NCBI GenBank assembly: GCA_038127535.1
Contig: JAYPHU010000017.1
Coordinates: 18,180 to 82,179 of the forward strand
DNA from: JAYPHU01 sp038127535
GTDB taxonomy: Bacteria; Pseudomonadota; Alphaproteobacteria; Rhodospirillales; UBA2165
Direction: 5' to 3'
Length of the DNA: 64,000 nt
Part shown: one piece after another, positions 44,618 to 53,715 of the stretch
Layout: each line of letters opens with the position of its first letter
How positions within the stretch are numbered: position 1 is the stretch's first letter
Program-made: the position numbers and the translations under genes
Notes under the pieces: model-generated
The model's input: only the letters and a program-made list of their open reading frames with translations
Told to the model about the DNA's origin: nothing
Database searches by the model: none

Positions 44618-45550
44618 TTGAAACCAATGGACACACACCTCCCCAACGACACTCTCGGTAAAGCTGAAATCACAACAACAATTTCCAAAGTAGGCGTCAT
44701 CGGCGCCGGCCAGATGGGTGGCGGCATTGCCCACGTCTGCGCGACTTCTGGTTTTGATGTAACCATTTTGGACGTTTCGGAAGATGTCCTCTCGGCATCC
44801 CTGAGCACGATCAACAAGAACCTCGAACGCCTGGCGAAGCGCGGCAAACTGTCCGACGATCAGGTCAAGGAAGCTCTGGCACACCTCACAACCACGACCG
44901 ACTACGCCTCGCTAGGTGAGTGTGATCTGGTGATCGAAGCGGCCACGGAAAATGAATCCGTCAAGGAAGCGATTTACGAACAGACGTGTCCGGTTCTGAA
45001 CCCGGGCGCGATCCTGGCCTCCAACACGTCGTCGATTTCCATTACCCGGCTGGCGGCCAAAACGGACCGGCCCGGACAGTTTATCGGCGTCCACTTCATG
45101 AACCCGGCGCCGTTGATGGAACTGATCGAATTGATTAGCGGCATCGCCACCGAGCCCGGTGTCTATACCGTCATCGAGGAATTCGTCCGGAAGCTTGGCA
45201 AGACGCCGGTGAGCTCCGAAGACTTCCCGGCCTTTATTGTCAACCGTATCCTGCTGCCGATGATCAACGAAGCGGTCTATACGCTGTATGAAGGCGTGGG
45301 CAGCGTTGAGGCCATCGACACGTCCATGAAGCTGGGCGCGCACCATCCGATGGGGCCGCTGGAACTCGCCGACTTTATCGGCCTGGACACCTGCCTGTCG
45401 GTGATGCAGGTGCTGCACGATGGCCTGGCGGATACCAAGTACCGCCCCTGTCCGTTGCTGGTGAAATATGTGGAAGCCGGCTGGCTTGGCCGCAAGGCGG
45501 GCCGTGGGTTCTATGACTATTCGGGCGACGAGCCAAAGCCTACTCGATAA
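44618..45550 (+). CDS. 3-hydroxybutyryl-CoA dehydrogenase
   Basis: The enzyme oxidises or reduces short-chain 3-hydroxyacyl-CoA with NAD(P). The Rossmann motif KVGVIGAGQMGGGIAHVCA, the SNTSSISIT and GVHFMNPAPLMELIEL (catalytic histidine-glutamate region) and HHPMGPLELADFIGLDTCL are typical of this 290-310 residue family. TTG 44618 has a suitable GAAGGA 5 bases before it; ATG 44627 is the alternative. It is 9 bases after etfA, a common fatty-acid/PHB gene set. Confidence 0.93.
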   Translation: MKPMDTHLPNDTLGKAEITTTISKVGVIGAGQMGGGIAHVCATSGFDVTILDVSEDVLSASLSTINKNLERLAKRGKLSDDQVKEALAHLTTTTDYASLGECDLVIEAATENESVKEAIYEQTCPVLNPGAILASNTSSISITRLAAKTDRPGQFIGVHFMNPAPLMELIELISGIATEPGVYTVIEEFVRKLGKTPVSSEDFPAFIVNRILLPMINEAVYTLYEGVGSVEAIDTSMKLGAHHPMGPLELADFIGLDTCLSVMQVLHDGLADTKYRPCPLLVKYVEAGWLGRKAGRGFYDYSGDEPKPTR

Positions 45551-45572
45551 AGCCTATTCGTGATTTAGGAAG

Positions 45573-45610
45573 CCGGGCGCGGGGTTGTCTCCGACGCCCG
45601 GTTTTCTTTT
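45573..45610 (+). terminator. Terminator after the etfBA-dehydrogenase operon
   Basis: CCGGGCG (45573-45579) pairs with CGCCCGG (45595-45601) around a 15-base loop and is followed by GTTTTCTTTT-like T-rich sequence. It lies in the 64-base gap before the convergent ccrM gene. Confidence 0.8.
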
Positions 45611-45614
45611 GTGC

Positions 45615-46700
45615 TTAGTGCAGCTCGGCGCGGAGCTGCTGACGCAGCATGTCGATGGGGACCAGCTTGCCCTCGACGTCGAGATGCCAGAACTGCCAGC
45701 CGTTGCACGCCGGCGCCTCCTGCACGGCAGCGCCCACCTGGTGGATCGAGCCGCGATGGTCCGAGCTGATGATCGAACCGTCGGCCCGCACTTTAGCCGA
45801 GTGCCGCTTGCGATGGTCAAACAGGACCGTGCCGGGTTCCAGCAACCCTCGCTCGACCAGCCAGCCGAAGGGAATGCGTGGCTCGCTTTTCTTGGAGGGC
45901 GTGGTCAATAGTTCCTTCTCGGCCGCCCGGCTGATCTTTTCCAGCCGCTTGCGGGCGATCTCGATATAGTCCCGATCCTGTTCGATGCCGATATAGCCCC
46001 GGCCCAGTTTCTTGGCCACGGCGCCCGTGGTGCCGCTGCCGAAGAACGGATCCAGGATCACATCGCCGGGATCGGTTGAAGCGAGAACCACACGATACAA
46101 AAGAGATTCCGGTTTTTGCGTCGGATGAGCCTTCTTGCCGTTTTTCTTCAGGCGTTCCCCGCCGCTGCAAATTGGCAGCAGCCAGTCGGAACGCATCTGC
46201 AAATCCTCGTTGAGCGCCTTCATGGCCTCGTAGTTAAACTTGTACTTTGCCTTAGGGCCTTTGGAGCACCAAATTAGGGTCTCGTGGGCATTGGTGAAGC
46301 GTTTGCCCCGGAAGTTGGGCATCGGATTGGTCTTGCGCCAGATGACGTCGTTCAGAATCCAGAAGCCTAGATCCTGCAACTGTGATCCGATGCGGAAAAT
46401 ATTGTGATAGGAACCAATGACCCACAGGGTCCCGTCATCCTTCAACACCCGGTAAGCTTCCTGCAGCCAAGCCTTGGAGAAGGAATCATATTCCGCAAAG
46501 CTGTCGAACTGATCCCAATCGTTGTCGACCCCGTCGACAAGGGAGTTGTTGGGCCGCAACAGCTCCCCATCCAGTTGAAGATTGTATGGCGGATCGGCGA
46601 AGATGACATCAACGGACCCGTCCGACAGAGACTGCATGGCTTCGATACAGTCCCCTTCAAGAATCCTATTGGCCTTGATTTTTGCATGCTTCCCAGGCAT
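45615..46700 (-). CDS. ccrM: Cell-cycle-regulated DNA adenine methyltransferase CcrM (GANTC)
   Basis: CcrM methylates adenine in GANTC after replication and sets cell-cycle gene expression in alphaproteobacteria. The beta-class order is seen: catalytic DVIFADPPYNLQLDG early, TRD region in the middle, SAM motif DPGDVILDPFFGSGTTGAVA late. The C-terminal RAMA domain (about residues 275-360; GLLEPGTVLFDHRKRH, VQEAPACNGWQFWHLD) is characteristic of CcrM. Of two nearby ATG codons, 46700 has AGGA eight bases upstream, while 46709 overlaps that site, so 46700 is preferred. Confidence 0.95.
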   Translation of the reverse strand: MPGKHAKIKANRILEGDCIEAMQSLSDGSVDVIFADPPYNLQLDGELLRPNNSLVDGVDNDWDQFDSFAEYDSFSKAWLQEAYRVLKDDGTLWVIGSYHNIFRIGSQLQDLGFWILNDVIWRKTNPMPNFRGKRFTNAHETLIWCSKGPKAKYKFNYEAMKALNEDLQMRSDWLLPICSGGERLKKNGKKAHPTQKPESLLYRVVLASTDPGDVILDPFFGSGTTGAVAKKLGRGYIGIEQDRDYIEIARKRLEKISRAAEKELLTTPSKKSEPRIPFGWLVERGLLEPGTVLFDHRKRHSAKVRADGSIISSDHRGSIHQVGAAVQEAPACNGWQFWHLDVEGKLVPIDMLRQQLRAELH

Positions 46701-46712
46701 GGCGGGCATCCT

Positions 46713-46808
46713 GAGTCGTCAAGTAGTTCCCGTCAAGAACTATTTGGAATCAATGACTTAGGAAAAATTTCCGCCGCAAGATATGGCGGTTAAATGGGTA
46801 GCGGACTC
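46713..46808. promoter_or_regulatory. GANTC cluster in the ccrM leader
   Basis: Three GANTC sites lie in 96 bases before ccrM: 46713-46717, 46746-46750 and 46804-46808. The first abuts the ccrM ribosome-binding site. A GGTTAA (46787-46792; TTAACC on the coding strand) resembles a CtrA half-site. In Caulobacter, GANTC sites in the ccrM leader make its transcription depend on methylation state, so the same control is likely here. Confidence 0.55.
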
Positions 46809-47442
46809 AAGATATAGGGTCCAGCAACTTGCGGATCGGGGCAAAACTTTTCCGGTGATGGGGCGTGACGCCCAGTTGCACAAGGCCCGCCTGGTGTTCC
46901 GCCGTGCCGTAGCCGGCGTTGCCGGCCCAGCCGTATCCCGGATAGGCTTGGTCCATCTCCGCCATGATCCGGTCCCGGGTCACCTTGGCGACGATGGACG
47001 CGGCGGCGATGGAGATAGATCGGCTGTCCCCTTTTACCACCGTTTCACCCTCCATGGACAGGTCCGGCCATTTGTTGCCGTCGATCAGCGCATAGTCCGC
47101 CGGCGCGGGCAGACCTTCCACCGCCCGGCGCATGGCCAGCAGGCTCGCCTGCAGAATGTTCAGCGCGTCAATTTCTTCGACCGTGGCGATGCCGACGCTG
47201 GTCTCGGCATCCTCGCCCAAAAGCGAAAACAACTCTTCTCGCCGCTTCGCCGAGAGTTTTTTGGAATCGTCCAGCCCGGACAGAAGCGCCGGCGGCATAT
47301 TGTCTCGGTCCAGGATCGCCGCTCCGGCCACCACCGGGCCGGCCCAAGGGCCACGGCCTGCCTCATCCACGCCGGCGATACGGATAAACCCCCGCGCCCG
47401 CGCCGCATCCTCAAAGGAAAAATCAAGCAACGCTTCCGGCAT
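46807..47442 (-). CDS. rnhB: Ribonuclease HII
   Basis: RNase HII cuts RNA in RNA:DNA hybrids and removes misincorporated ribonucleotides. The signature IAGVDEAGRGPWAGPVVAGA contains the first catalytic Asp-Glu. DDSKKLSAKRREEL, YALIDGNKWP and AEMDQAYPGYGWAGNAGYGT complete the active site. The start ATG 47442 gives 211 residues; the longer frame runs into the antiporter gene. It overlaps the antiporter 3' end by 20 bases, so it is translated from the same message, with ccrM next. Confidence 0.95.
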   Translation of the reverse strand: MPEALLDFSFEDAARARGFIRIAGVDEAGRGPWAGPVVAGAAILDRDNMPPALLSGLDDSKKLSAKRREELFSLLGEDAETSVGIATVEEIDALNILQASLLAMRRAVEGLPAPADYALIDGNKWPDLSMEGETVVKGDSRSISIAAASIVAKVTRDRIMAEMDQAYPGYGWAGNAGYGTAEHQAGLVQLGVTPHHRKSFAPIRKLLDPIS

Positions 47443-48955
47443 CCTTGCTTTTGTCTTCCAGCAGCTTATCCGGAGATTTCCCGGACGTGGTCTCGGCTGA
47501 CTTCTCCTCGCCGCCATTGCTCCCGTCAGGCGGTAAGACCCCGTCATCGTCCGGATTGTCGTTGGCGGCGGTAACAGGTTTTTTGAGTTTGAGCTTCACG
47601 GCAACGGTCTCGAGTGAACGCCGCGCTTTGCCGGGCAGGTCCGCCTCCTTCAGCCGTTTTCCGGCGTGATTCACTCGACGGATTGCCAGCGCGGCCTGCG
47701 GGCGCACCTTGTTGACCCCGTTGGCGACCATCGCCGTTTCATAGGCATAGACCGATTTCATCAACTCACCGAAAGTGTTGATCCGGGTGCTGGTCAGATA
47801 GTGCAGACGCCGGGCGGTCACCACCCAGATCGGACTGATGGCAAGGCTGAGGACGGTGACCGCGACAACCAGCTTCAGCACATCTTGACCGATCAGACCC
47901 CTGCTCAGGCCCGTGGTAGACAGCAGGAAAGAGAACTCACCAATCTGGGCCAGCATGACACTGACCAAAAAAGCTTGTGGCCAGGACTGGCCCAATATGC
48001 GCAGGATCGCTGTGTTCATGGCGGTCTTGAAGATCGCCACCAGGAACAACAGCAGCAGCACCGTACCGACATTGTCCCAAATGAACTGCAGATCAAACAA
48101 CAAACCGACAGACAGGAAAAACACCATCATGAGAACGCTTTGGATCGGCCGCGTGACCTCGACGAATGTGTGCTCCTCGCCGCTGTTGCCAAGGACGAGC
48201 CCGGCCAGGAACGCGCCATAGGCCGGGGACAGACCCAGAACGCCCGAGACGGCGGCCGCGCCGAAGCAAAGGGCGATGGCGCTCAGCGGCGTCAGGTCCA
48301 TATTGCGGACTGCGTTCTGCACGAACGGCACTTGAATGCGTCCGCCCTTGGCCAGGTACCACATGAGCCAGGCCATGACCAAGATCGAGCCGGCCAGGGC
48401 CAGGACCCCGCTGAACTCCGGCTCCCCCACCGAGATAATGCCGAGGACAAGGATCATCGGCACAAAGGCCAGGTCCTGGGCGATGAGAATACCGATCGAG
48501 ATCAGACCGGTCCGGGTTTTCAGTTCCCCCGCGTTCTCCAAAATCTTGATAGCGACCGCCGTACTGGACAGCGCGATGACGAATCCGAGCAGGATCGCCA
48601 TGCCGAAGCTCCAATCGAAGAAGAACGACAGCAGAAAAGTCACCGCCAGCGCTGTGCCGATCTGGAAACACGTGGCCAGCAGCACAAACCGCCAGAGCCG
48701 CAGGAAAAGGCGTATTGAGAGCTCCATGCCGATGACAAACAACAGCATCAGCACGCCAAGCTCGGCGATGGTGCTGATCTGAGCTTCGTTCTCCACAAAA
48801 CCGAAAGCGGTCGGGCCCAACAATGTGCCGGCAACGATATAGCCGACAAACGCCGGCTGGCGGAAGCGCTCCATCAACATGCCGCAGACCATCGCCGCCA
48901 ATACGACGATGGCGATGCCGGTCAGGTTCGATGAATGATGAGCGACTTCTTCCAT
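47423..48955 (-). CDS. CPA2-family monovalent cation:proton antiporter
   Basis: The 510-residue protein has about 12-13 membrane helices of the KefB/CPA2 fold. Family marks are FVGYIVAGTLLGPTAFGFV, ELGVLMLLFVIGMELS, the transport-core ALSSTAVAIKIL and LIAQDLAFVPM (with aspartate), and GLSPAYGAFLAGLVLGN. There is no RCK/TrkA-N nucleotide domain; the soluble tail (about 385-510) is charged, Asp/Ser/Lys-rich and predicted unstructured. It probably exchanges K+ or Na+ for protons at the inner membrane. Confidence 0.92.
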   Translation of the reverse strand: MEEVAHHSSNLTGIAIVVLAAMVCGMLMERFRQPAFVGYIVAGTLLGPTAFGFVENEAQISTIAELGVLMLLFVIGMELSIRLFLRLWRFVLLATCFQIGTALAVTFLLSFFFDWSFGMAILLGFVIALSSTAVAIKILENAGELKTRTGLISIGILIAQDLAFVPMILVLGIISVGEPEFSGVLALAGSILVMAWLMWYLAKGGRIQVPFVQNAVRNMDLTPLSAIALCFGAAAVSGVLGLSPAYGAFLAGLVLGNSGEEHTFVEVTRPIQSVLMMVFFLSVGLLFDLQFIWDNVGTVLLLLFLVAIFKTAMNTAILRILGQSWPQAFLVSVMLAQIGEFSFLLSTTGLSRGLIGQDVLKLVVAVTVLSLAISPIWVVTARRLHYLTSTRINTFGELMKSVYAYETAMVANGVNKVRPQAALAIRRVNHAGKRLKEADLPGKARRSLETVAVKLKLKKPVTAANDNPDDDGVLPPDGSNGGEEKSAETTSGKSPDKLLEDKSKDAGSVA

Positions 48956-49009
48956 GGCCGCAGTCTAGCGCAGCAATGCGGCAATAACATGATAATTGCA
49001 GCGCGCGGG

Positions 49010-49348
49010 CTAGAAATCGGGGAAGACGTGTGAGCCGTCGGGACTTAGAGCCAGATCGTCCGCTTGGATCACGGCGCTGACGGGCAGTTCGCCATATAGG
49101 TGGGGAAATAACAACCCGCCCCTGGACGGTTCCCACTTCAATGCGGCGCCCAAGACTTGATCATCAACGGTCAGCAGAACCAACCCGTCTTGGCTGGCGC
49201 GGTGTTTGGCGACGCTTTCCACCAGCGTGTCCCCGCCGGAAAAATGAATGAACCCGTCTTCTTTGTCTTGGGACGAGCCACCATAGGCGCCGGCGGCTTG
49301 CGCCGCTTCCCATTCGTCCTTGCGGCAGACATGGTAGATCAGGGTCAT
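49010..49348 (-). CDS. DUF952 family protein
   Basis: This 112-residue protein matches the small DUF952 family: LIYHVCRKDEWEAAQAAGAY, DKEDGFIHFSGGDTLVESVAKH and GGLLFPHLYGELPVSAV are the conserved blocks. The fold resembles ADP-ribosyltransferase-like small proteins, with unknown activity. ATG 49348 is chosen over a 21-codon extension that lacks similarity. It is 7 bases downstream of the acidic protein gene on the same strand. Confidence 0.88.
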   Translation of the reverse strand: MTLIYHVCRKDEWEAAQAAGAYGGSSQDKEDGFIHFSGGDTLVESVAKHRASQDGLVLLTVDDQVLGAALKWEPSRGGLLFPHLYGELPVSAVIQADDLALSPDGSHVFPDF

Positions 49349-49355
49349 GACGTGA

Positions 49356-49814
49356 TTACTTGCTGAGACGTTTTTGCAGGGCCCGGAGGTATTTGAGATC
49401 CATGACCGCAAACTCTTCTTCCTTCAGGTCTTCGCGATAGCCCTCGAGTTCTTCCTTAGTGTCCTTCGAGACATCCATGCCCGCGATTTGATCGATGAGA
49501 CTTTCCGCTTCCTTTTTCTGCTCGGCGTTGAGAACAGTCTCGTCCACATCGGCAAACAGTTCCTCCACCGATGTCGGCCCGTCAGACGGCTCATCGTCGT
49601 CATCAGCCTCGTCCGCCTCATCCGCAACTTCTTCCTCTTCCTCGGGCTCCGGCTCATCGGCCTGGTCCGGGACCAAAAGATCATCCCAGGTCATGCCCGA
49701 TACTGTCAGGCGGGTGTGCAAATCCCTGGCAGCGGTGACAACCTCTTCGTTGTCATCGTCACCCAGCTTGTTCAGCAGCTCGATAAATTTATCTCGATCC
49801 AGATCGGCGAACAT
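49356..49814 (-). CDS. Acidic hypothetical protein
   Basis: The 152 residues are strongly acidic. A helical N-terminus (DRDKFIELLNKLGDDDNEEV) is followed by a Glu/Asp-rich linker (about residues 52-80) and a second helical part (AEQKKEAESLIDQIAGMDV, DLKYLRALQKRLSK). It has no signal peptide and no recognised domain. It is cotranscribed with the DUF952 gene. Function unknown. Confidence 0.75.
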   Translation of the reverse strand: MFADLDRDKFIELLNKLGDDDNEEVVTAARDLHTRLTVSGMTWDDLLVPDQADEPEPEEEEEVADEADEADDDDEPSDGPTSVEELFADVDETVLNAEQKKEAESLIDQIAGMDVSKDTKEELEGYREDLKEEEFAVMDLKYLRALQKRLSK

Positions 49815-49981
49815 ATGTCTCTCCCTCTTACCGGCACGTGACCAAACGGCGTGCAGCCTATAATCTGTTTGGCAAATCCTGTCTAGACTCGGACCAACCG
49901 GGTGATTGGCACACCTGCCCGGCTTCTGTAAACAAACCGGGCCGTCGAGTGTTTTGTTTGCAGCATCCGGATCACCGCACC

Positions 49982-51610
49982 ATGCCCCAGACCATTGCCC
50001 AACTTGCCGTCGATTCTCTCATCAGCAACGGTATTGAAAATCTGTACTGCCTGCCCGGCGTCCAGAACGATGATTTCTTCAATGCCCTGTATGACCGGCA
50101 GGACGTTCTGCGACCGATTCAGTCCAGGCACGAACAAGGGGCCGCCTATATGGCGTTGGGCGCGGCCCTTGCGACGGGGAAGCCGCAAGCCTTTTGCATC
50201 GTGCCCGGCCCGGGGTTTCTGAACGGGTGCGCCGCCCTGTGCACGGCTTACTCCCTGAATGCGCCGCTTTTTGCCTTGATCGGACAAATCCCCTCCCGCA
50301 CCATCGGTAAGGGTTTTGGCCTGTTACACGAGATCGAAGGACAGTTGGAGATAATGGCCACCATGACCAAGTGGTGCGACCGGGTCGTTGACGGGTCCAA
50401 GGCGGTTGATCAATTCCACACCGCGTGGACCGAAATGCAGTCCGCCCGGCCCGGTCCTGTCGGATTGGAGATACCCGTCGATGTCTGGACGACGGAAACC
50501 TCCTTTGACCCGTCGGCTCTGTCCGTTGAGCCAACCGCCAACCGCGCTCCGGACGATTCCGAAATCGCCGCGGCCGCAGAATTAATTGGCCAGGCCAAAC
50601 GCCCCCTGATCGTGGTCGGGCGCGGCGCGCAGGATGTCAGCGCCCACGTGCGCAGCTTCGCCAAGGAAATTTCGGCGGGCGTCGTGCACTTTCGGTCGGG
50701 CCAGGGCGTGATGCGGGCCGATGACGATCAAAGCATCGGGATTCCGGTGGCGCATGCCCTTTGGCCGGACTGTGATCTGATGATCGGCCTGGGCAGCCGC
50801 CTGATGGCCCAGAAGGTCCAATGGGGCATGGATGACAAAATTAAAATACTCCACATCGATCTGGACCCGGATGTGCTGACCCGGATGCGGGCCGCGGATG
50901 TGGGGATTGAGGCGGACCTTGTTCACGCCCTGCCGATGCTCAACACGGCGGTACAAGGGCAGCAGCCTGACCGCAGCGGCTGGCTGAATGACATCCGCCA
51001 CGCCAAGGAACGTAAAACCCAGGAATATGCGGAAAATCTCGCGCCGCAGATCGGCTGGCTCTCCGCCATCCGTGATGTGCTGCCGGACAACGGCATCCTC
51101 GTCGATGAGCTCACCCAGATCGGCTACGTCTCCCGTTTTGCCTATCAGGCGTTTGAACCGCGCACCTTCCTGTCCTCAGGGTTTCAGGGAACGCTGGGCT
51201 GGGGGATTGCAGCGGCGCTGGGTGCGGCCCTTGCGCGCCCGGATGTGCCCGTGGTCTCCATTTGCGGTGACGGCGGAGCGATGTTTACCATCGCCGAACT
51301 GGCGACGGCCCGGCATCATAAAATACCGCTAACCGTGATCGTGATGAACGACAACGCGTACGGAAATGTCCGGTCGATCCAGCGGGACAATTACCAGGAA
51401 CGCTATATCGCCTCTGATCTGACCAGCCCCGACTTCGTCAAACTAGCGGAAAGTTGCGGAGTCAGAGGCGAACGGGCGGCGACACCCGATGAACTCCGTT
51501 CCGTCTTGGCCGACGCCATCGCCACAGAGGAGCCCACGGTGATTGAAGTCCCGCAGGGCCAAGTGCCGTCACCCTGGGAGTATGTCCTACTGCCGAAAGT
51601 GAGAGGGTAA
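49982..51610 (+). CDS. Thiamine-diphosphate-dependent decarboxylase/synthase family enzyme
   Basis: This 542-residue enzyme has the acetolactate-synthase-like three-domain layout. The PYR domain (about 1-170) has the activating glutamate in SRHEQGAAYMALG. The central domain (about 190-320) contains RPLIVVGRGAQDV. The PP domain (about 360-530) holds the Mg/TPP motif ICGDGGAMF with NDNAYGNVR. Several oxo-acid decarboxylases share this pattern, and the substrate is not readable. ATG 49982 begins MPQTIAQLAVDSLISNG, the normal N-terminus; a 48-codon extension upstream is not family-like. It stands alone and converges with the ArsC-like gene. Confidence 0.9.
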   Translation: MPQTIAQLAVDSLISNGIENLYCLPGVQNDDFFNALYDRQDVLRPIQSRHEQGAAYMALGAALATGKPQAFCIVPGPGFLNGCAALCTAYSLNAPLFALIGQIPSRTIGKGFGLLHEIEGQLEIMATMTKWCDRVVDGSKAVDQFHTAWTEMQSARPGPVGLEIPVDVWTTETSFDPSALSVEPTANRAPDDSEIAAAAELIGQAKRPLIVVGRGAQDVSAHVRSFAKEISAGVVHFRSGQGVMRADDDQSIGIPVAHALWPDCDLMIGLGSRLMAQKVQWGMDDKIKILHIDLDPDVLTRMRAADVGIEADLVHALPMLNTAVQGQQPDRSGWLNDIRHAKERKTQEYAENLAPQIGWLSAIRDVLPDNGILVDELTQIGYVSRFAYQAFEPRTFLSSGFQGTLGWGIAAALGAALARPDVPVVSICGDGGAMFTIAELATARHHKIPLTVIVMNDNAYGNVRSIQRDNYQERYIASDLTSPDFVKLAESCGVRGERAATPDELRSVLADAIATEEPTVIEVPQGQVPSPWEYVLLPKVRG

Positions 51611-51614
51611 GAGG

Positions 51615-51959
51615 CTACCCCGCCAGCGCGGCTTTCTGTTCGTCCTTGAACCCGACCACCACGGCCGAGCCGGTTTCGAACACTGGGCGCTTAATCAGGG
51701 CCGGATACTGTTCCATCAGATCGGCGGCCTTGGCCTCAGTCACGCCGTCCTTGTCCGCCTCGTCCAACCCCCGCCACGTGGTGCCGCGGCGGTTCAGCAA
51801 CATTTCCCAGCCGGTGGCGGCCACCCACGCGTCAAGCTGATCACGGCTGAACCCGTCCTTGCGCAAATCCTTGAATGTGTGATCCACGCCCTGATCCGCC
51901 AGCCATTTCAGGGCCTTCTTGCAGGTGTCACAATTTTTCAGTCCATAGACGGTGATCAT
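51615..51959 (-). CDS. ArsC/Spx-family thioredoxin-fold protein (YffB-like)
   Basis: The 114-residue protein starts with the redox-like motif VYGLKNCDTCKKALKWL and continues with the YffB pattern FKDLRKDGFSRDQLDAWV, NRRGTTWRGL and LIKRPVFETG. YffB members resemble arsenate reductases but lack established arsenate activity; glutathione-linked thiol chemistry is suspected. No ars genes are nearby. Confidence 0.9.
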   Translation of the reverse strand: MITVYGLKNCDTCKKALKWLADQGVDHTFKDLRKDGFSRDQLDAWVAATGWEMLLNRRGTTWRGLDEADKDGVTEAKAADLMEQYPALIKRPVFETGSAVVVGFKDEQKAALAG

Positions 51960-52118
51960 GATGGGCCGCCGCTCGTTGTTGGATTGGATGATCCTGCATA
52001 CGAACAGACGCAGTTATGGTCAATCCGCGATTGACGACCGGCGGAGTGGCAAGATCGGACCGACTAGTGTAGTTTACCGAACAACAAGTCAAAAAAAGCA
52101 TACTGATTATCAGGGACT

Positions 52119-53147
52119 ATGAGTATCGATAGTGTAGTACGCGTCAGCCGAATGTTGTCGACGGTGACAGCACTGGGGCTTAGCTGCTTTGCCATTTATA
52201 TCGCCGGTTTCGGCGTTCTCGACTAGGTTTGGGTGCGGGCGGGCACGGTCGGCCTGGCGTTGATCGTATCTCTGCTGGCCTTCTCTGAATCCAATCTCGA
52301 GTTCTCTAAAGACGCCGCTCGGGTGAGCGATCTTTTGGTCAACGGCGTCATGCTGGCGCTGCTGGCGGTCAGTTTTTATCTCTGGATTACCTTGATGCTG
52401 GAGCAGGGCGAGGCTTTCGTTGATTTCAGCACCACCGTTTACATCTGGGGATATGTGGGCTTTGCGCTGACATTTATCCTGACTCTCCGTCATTTTGGAG
52501 TACCGCTCTTCGTCGTATCCCTGTTCGCCTTCGTGGTCATTGTGTTCGGTCATTTAATACCCGAATCCGTGGCCATTCCTGATTTCGGCTGGACCCGCGT
52601 CTCGGAAAACATCTGGTACAGCTTTGACGGCGTTTTCGGCCGCCCGGTCGCCGTGGTCGGACAGATCGTTCTGATCTTTATTATCTTCGGCGCCATCCTG
52701 GAAACCAGCGGCGCCGGTGCGACCATGCTGAAATTCCCCTTTGCCGTCACCGGCCGGATGCGAGGCGGGCCTGCCCATGCCGCAATTATCGGCAGCGCCA
52801 TGTTCGGCACCATGAACGGTGCGGCGGTGGCCAATGTGGTATCGACGGGCGTCTTTACCATCCCCATGATCAAACGGACCGGATTCCAGCCGAAGTTTGC
52901 CGGCGCTGTTGACACCGCCGCCTCAACAGGCGGACAGATCATGCCGTCGGTGATGGGCGCGGTCGCCTTCCTGATGGCTGACATTACCGGCATTCCATAT
53001 CTGGAAATTATTGTCGCCGCTGCGATCCCGGCGATCCTCTATTATCTCAGCCTCTTCTCGGTGGTCTGGCTGGAAGCGCGCAAGCGGGGCATCGCCCCGG
53101 TGCCGGCGGCGGACTTTTGGGACGGAGAGTTAACTACTTCTCCATGA
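52119..53147 (+). pseudogene. TRAP transporter fused permease, interrupted and truncated
   Basis: The frame begins at ATG 52119 (MSIDSVVRVSRMLSTVTALG) and is stopped by TAG at 52224-52226, directly within a continuous membrane-protein frame (GFGVLD, stop, VWVRAGTVGLAL). Downstream it reads as the fused TRAP permease: DFGWTRVSENIWYSFDGVFG, AVVGQIVLIFIIFGAILETS, GSAMFGTMNGAAVANVVSTG, STGGQIMPSVMGAVAFLMAD. Family members have over 600 residues. Here it ends after about 342 codons in a non-family tail (DFWDGELTTSP) that overlaps moaB by 14 bases, so the second half of DctM is missing. No TAXI solute-binding gene is nearby. Both lesions argue that it is dead. Confidence 0.82.
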
Positions 53148-53715
53148 GGCGCGGCATCAGTTCCACAAAGTTGCACGGCTTGAACCGGTAGTCCAACTGA
53201 TGCACGAGGATATCATCCCAGGCGTCCCGGCAGGCGCCGGGGCTACCCGGTAATGCAAACAGGTAGGTGCCGCCGGAAACACCGGCAGTGGCCCGGGACT
53301 GGATGGTTGACGTGCCGATCTTATCGAAGCTCATCATCCGGAACAGTTCGCCGAAGCCGGGGATATCCTTGTCATAGACCGACTGAAAGGCTTCCGGCGT
53401 CACATCCCGGCCGGTCAACCCGGTGCCGCCCGTCGCCAACACCACGTCGATCTTCTTGTCTTTGATCCATGCCTGGAGCTGCTTGACGATTTTCGCCTGA
53501 TCGTCGGGCACAATCGCGCGCGCCGCCAGTTCATGCCCCGCCGCCTGCAGCCGGTCGGCCAGCAGATCGCCGGACTTATCATCTTTCTTGGTGCGCGTGT
53601 CGGAGACGGTCATCACCGCGATATTGACGGGAAGAAACTTGCGTGGCTCGGACGCGGGGCCTCCACGCTCGGCGGACGCCTTCTTCTTCGCAGCCGCTTT
53701 ACTTTTCCTTGCCAT
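53134..53715 (-). CDS. moaB: Molybdenum cofactor biosynthesis protein B (MoaB/Mog family)
   Basis: The family adenylylates molybdopterin before metal insertion. Conserved parts are IAVMTVSDTRTKKDDKSGDLL, DVVLATGGTGLTGRDVTPEAF and the substrate loop TYLFALPGSPGACRDAWDDIL. A Lys/Ala-rich N-terminal extension of about 28 residues precedes the fold. The 193-residue gene overlaps the lytic transglycosylase gene by 17 bases at its start. No other moa genes are in the window. Confidence 0.94.
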   Translation of the reverse strand: MARKSKAAAKKKASAERGGPASEPRKFLPVNIAVMTVSDTRTKKDDKSGDLLADRLQAAGHELAARAIVPDDQAKIVKQLQAWIKDKKIDVVLATGGTGLTGRDVTPEAFQSVYDKDIPGFGELFRMMSFDKIGTSTIQSRATAGVSGGTYLFALPGSPGACRDAWDDILVHQLDYRFKPCNFVELMPRLMEK

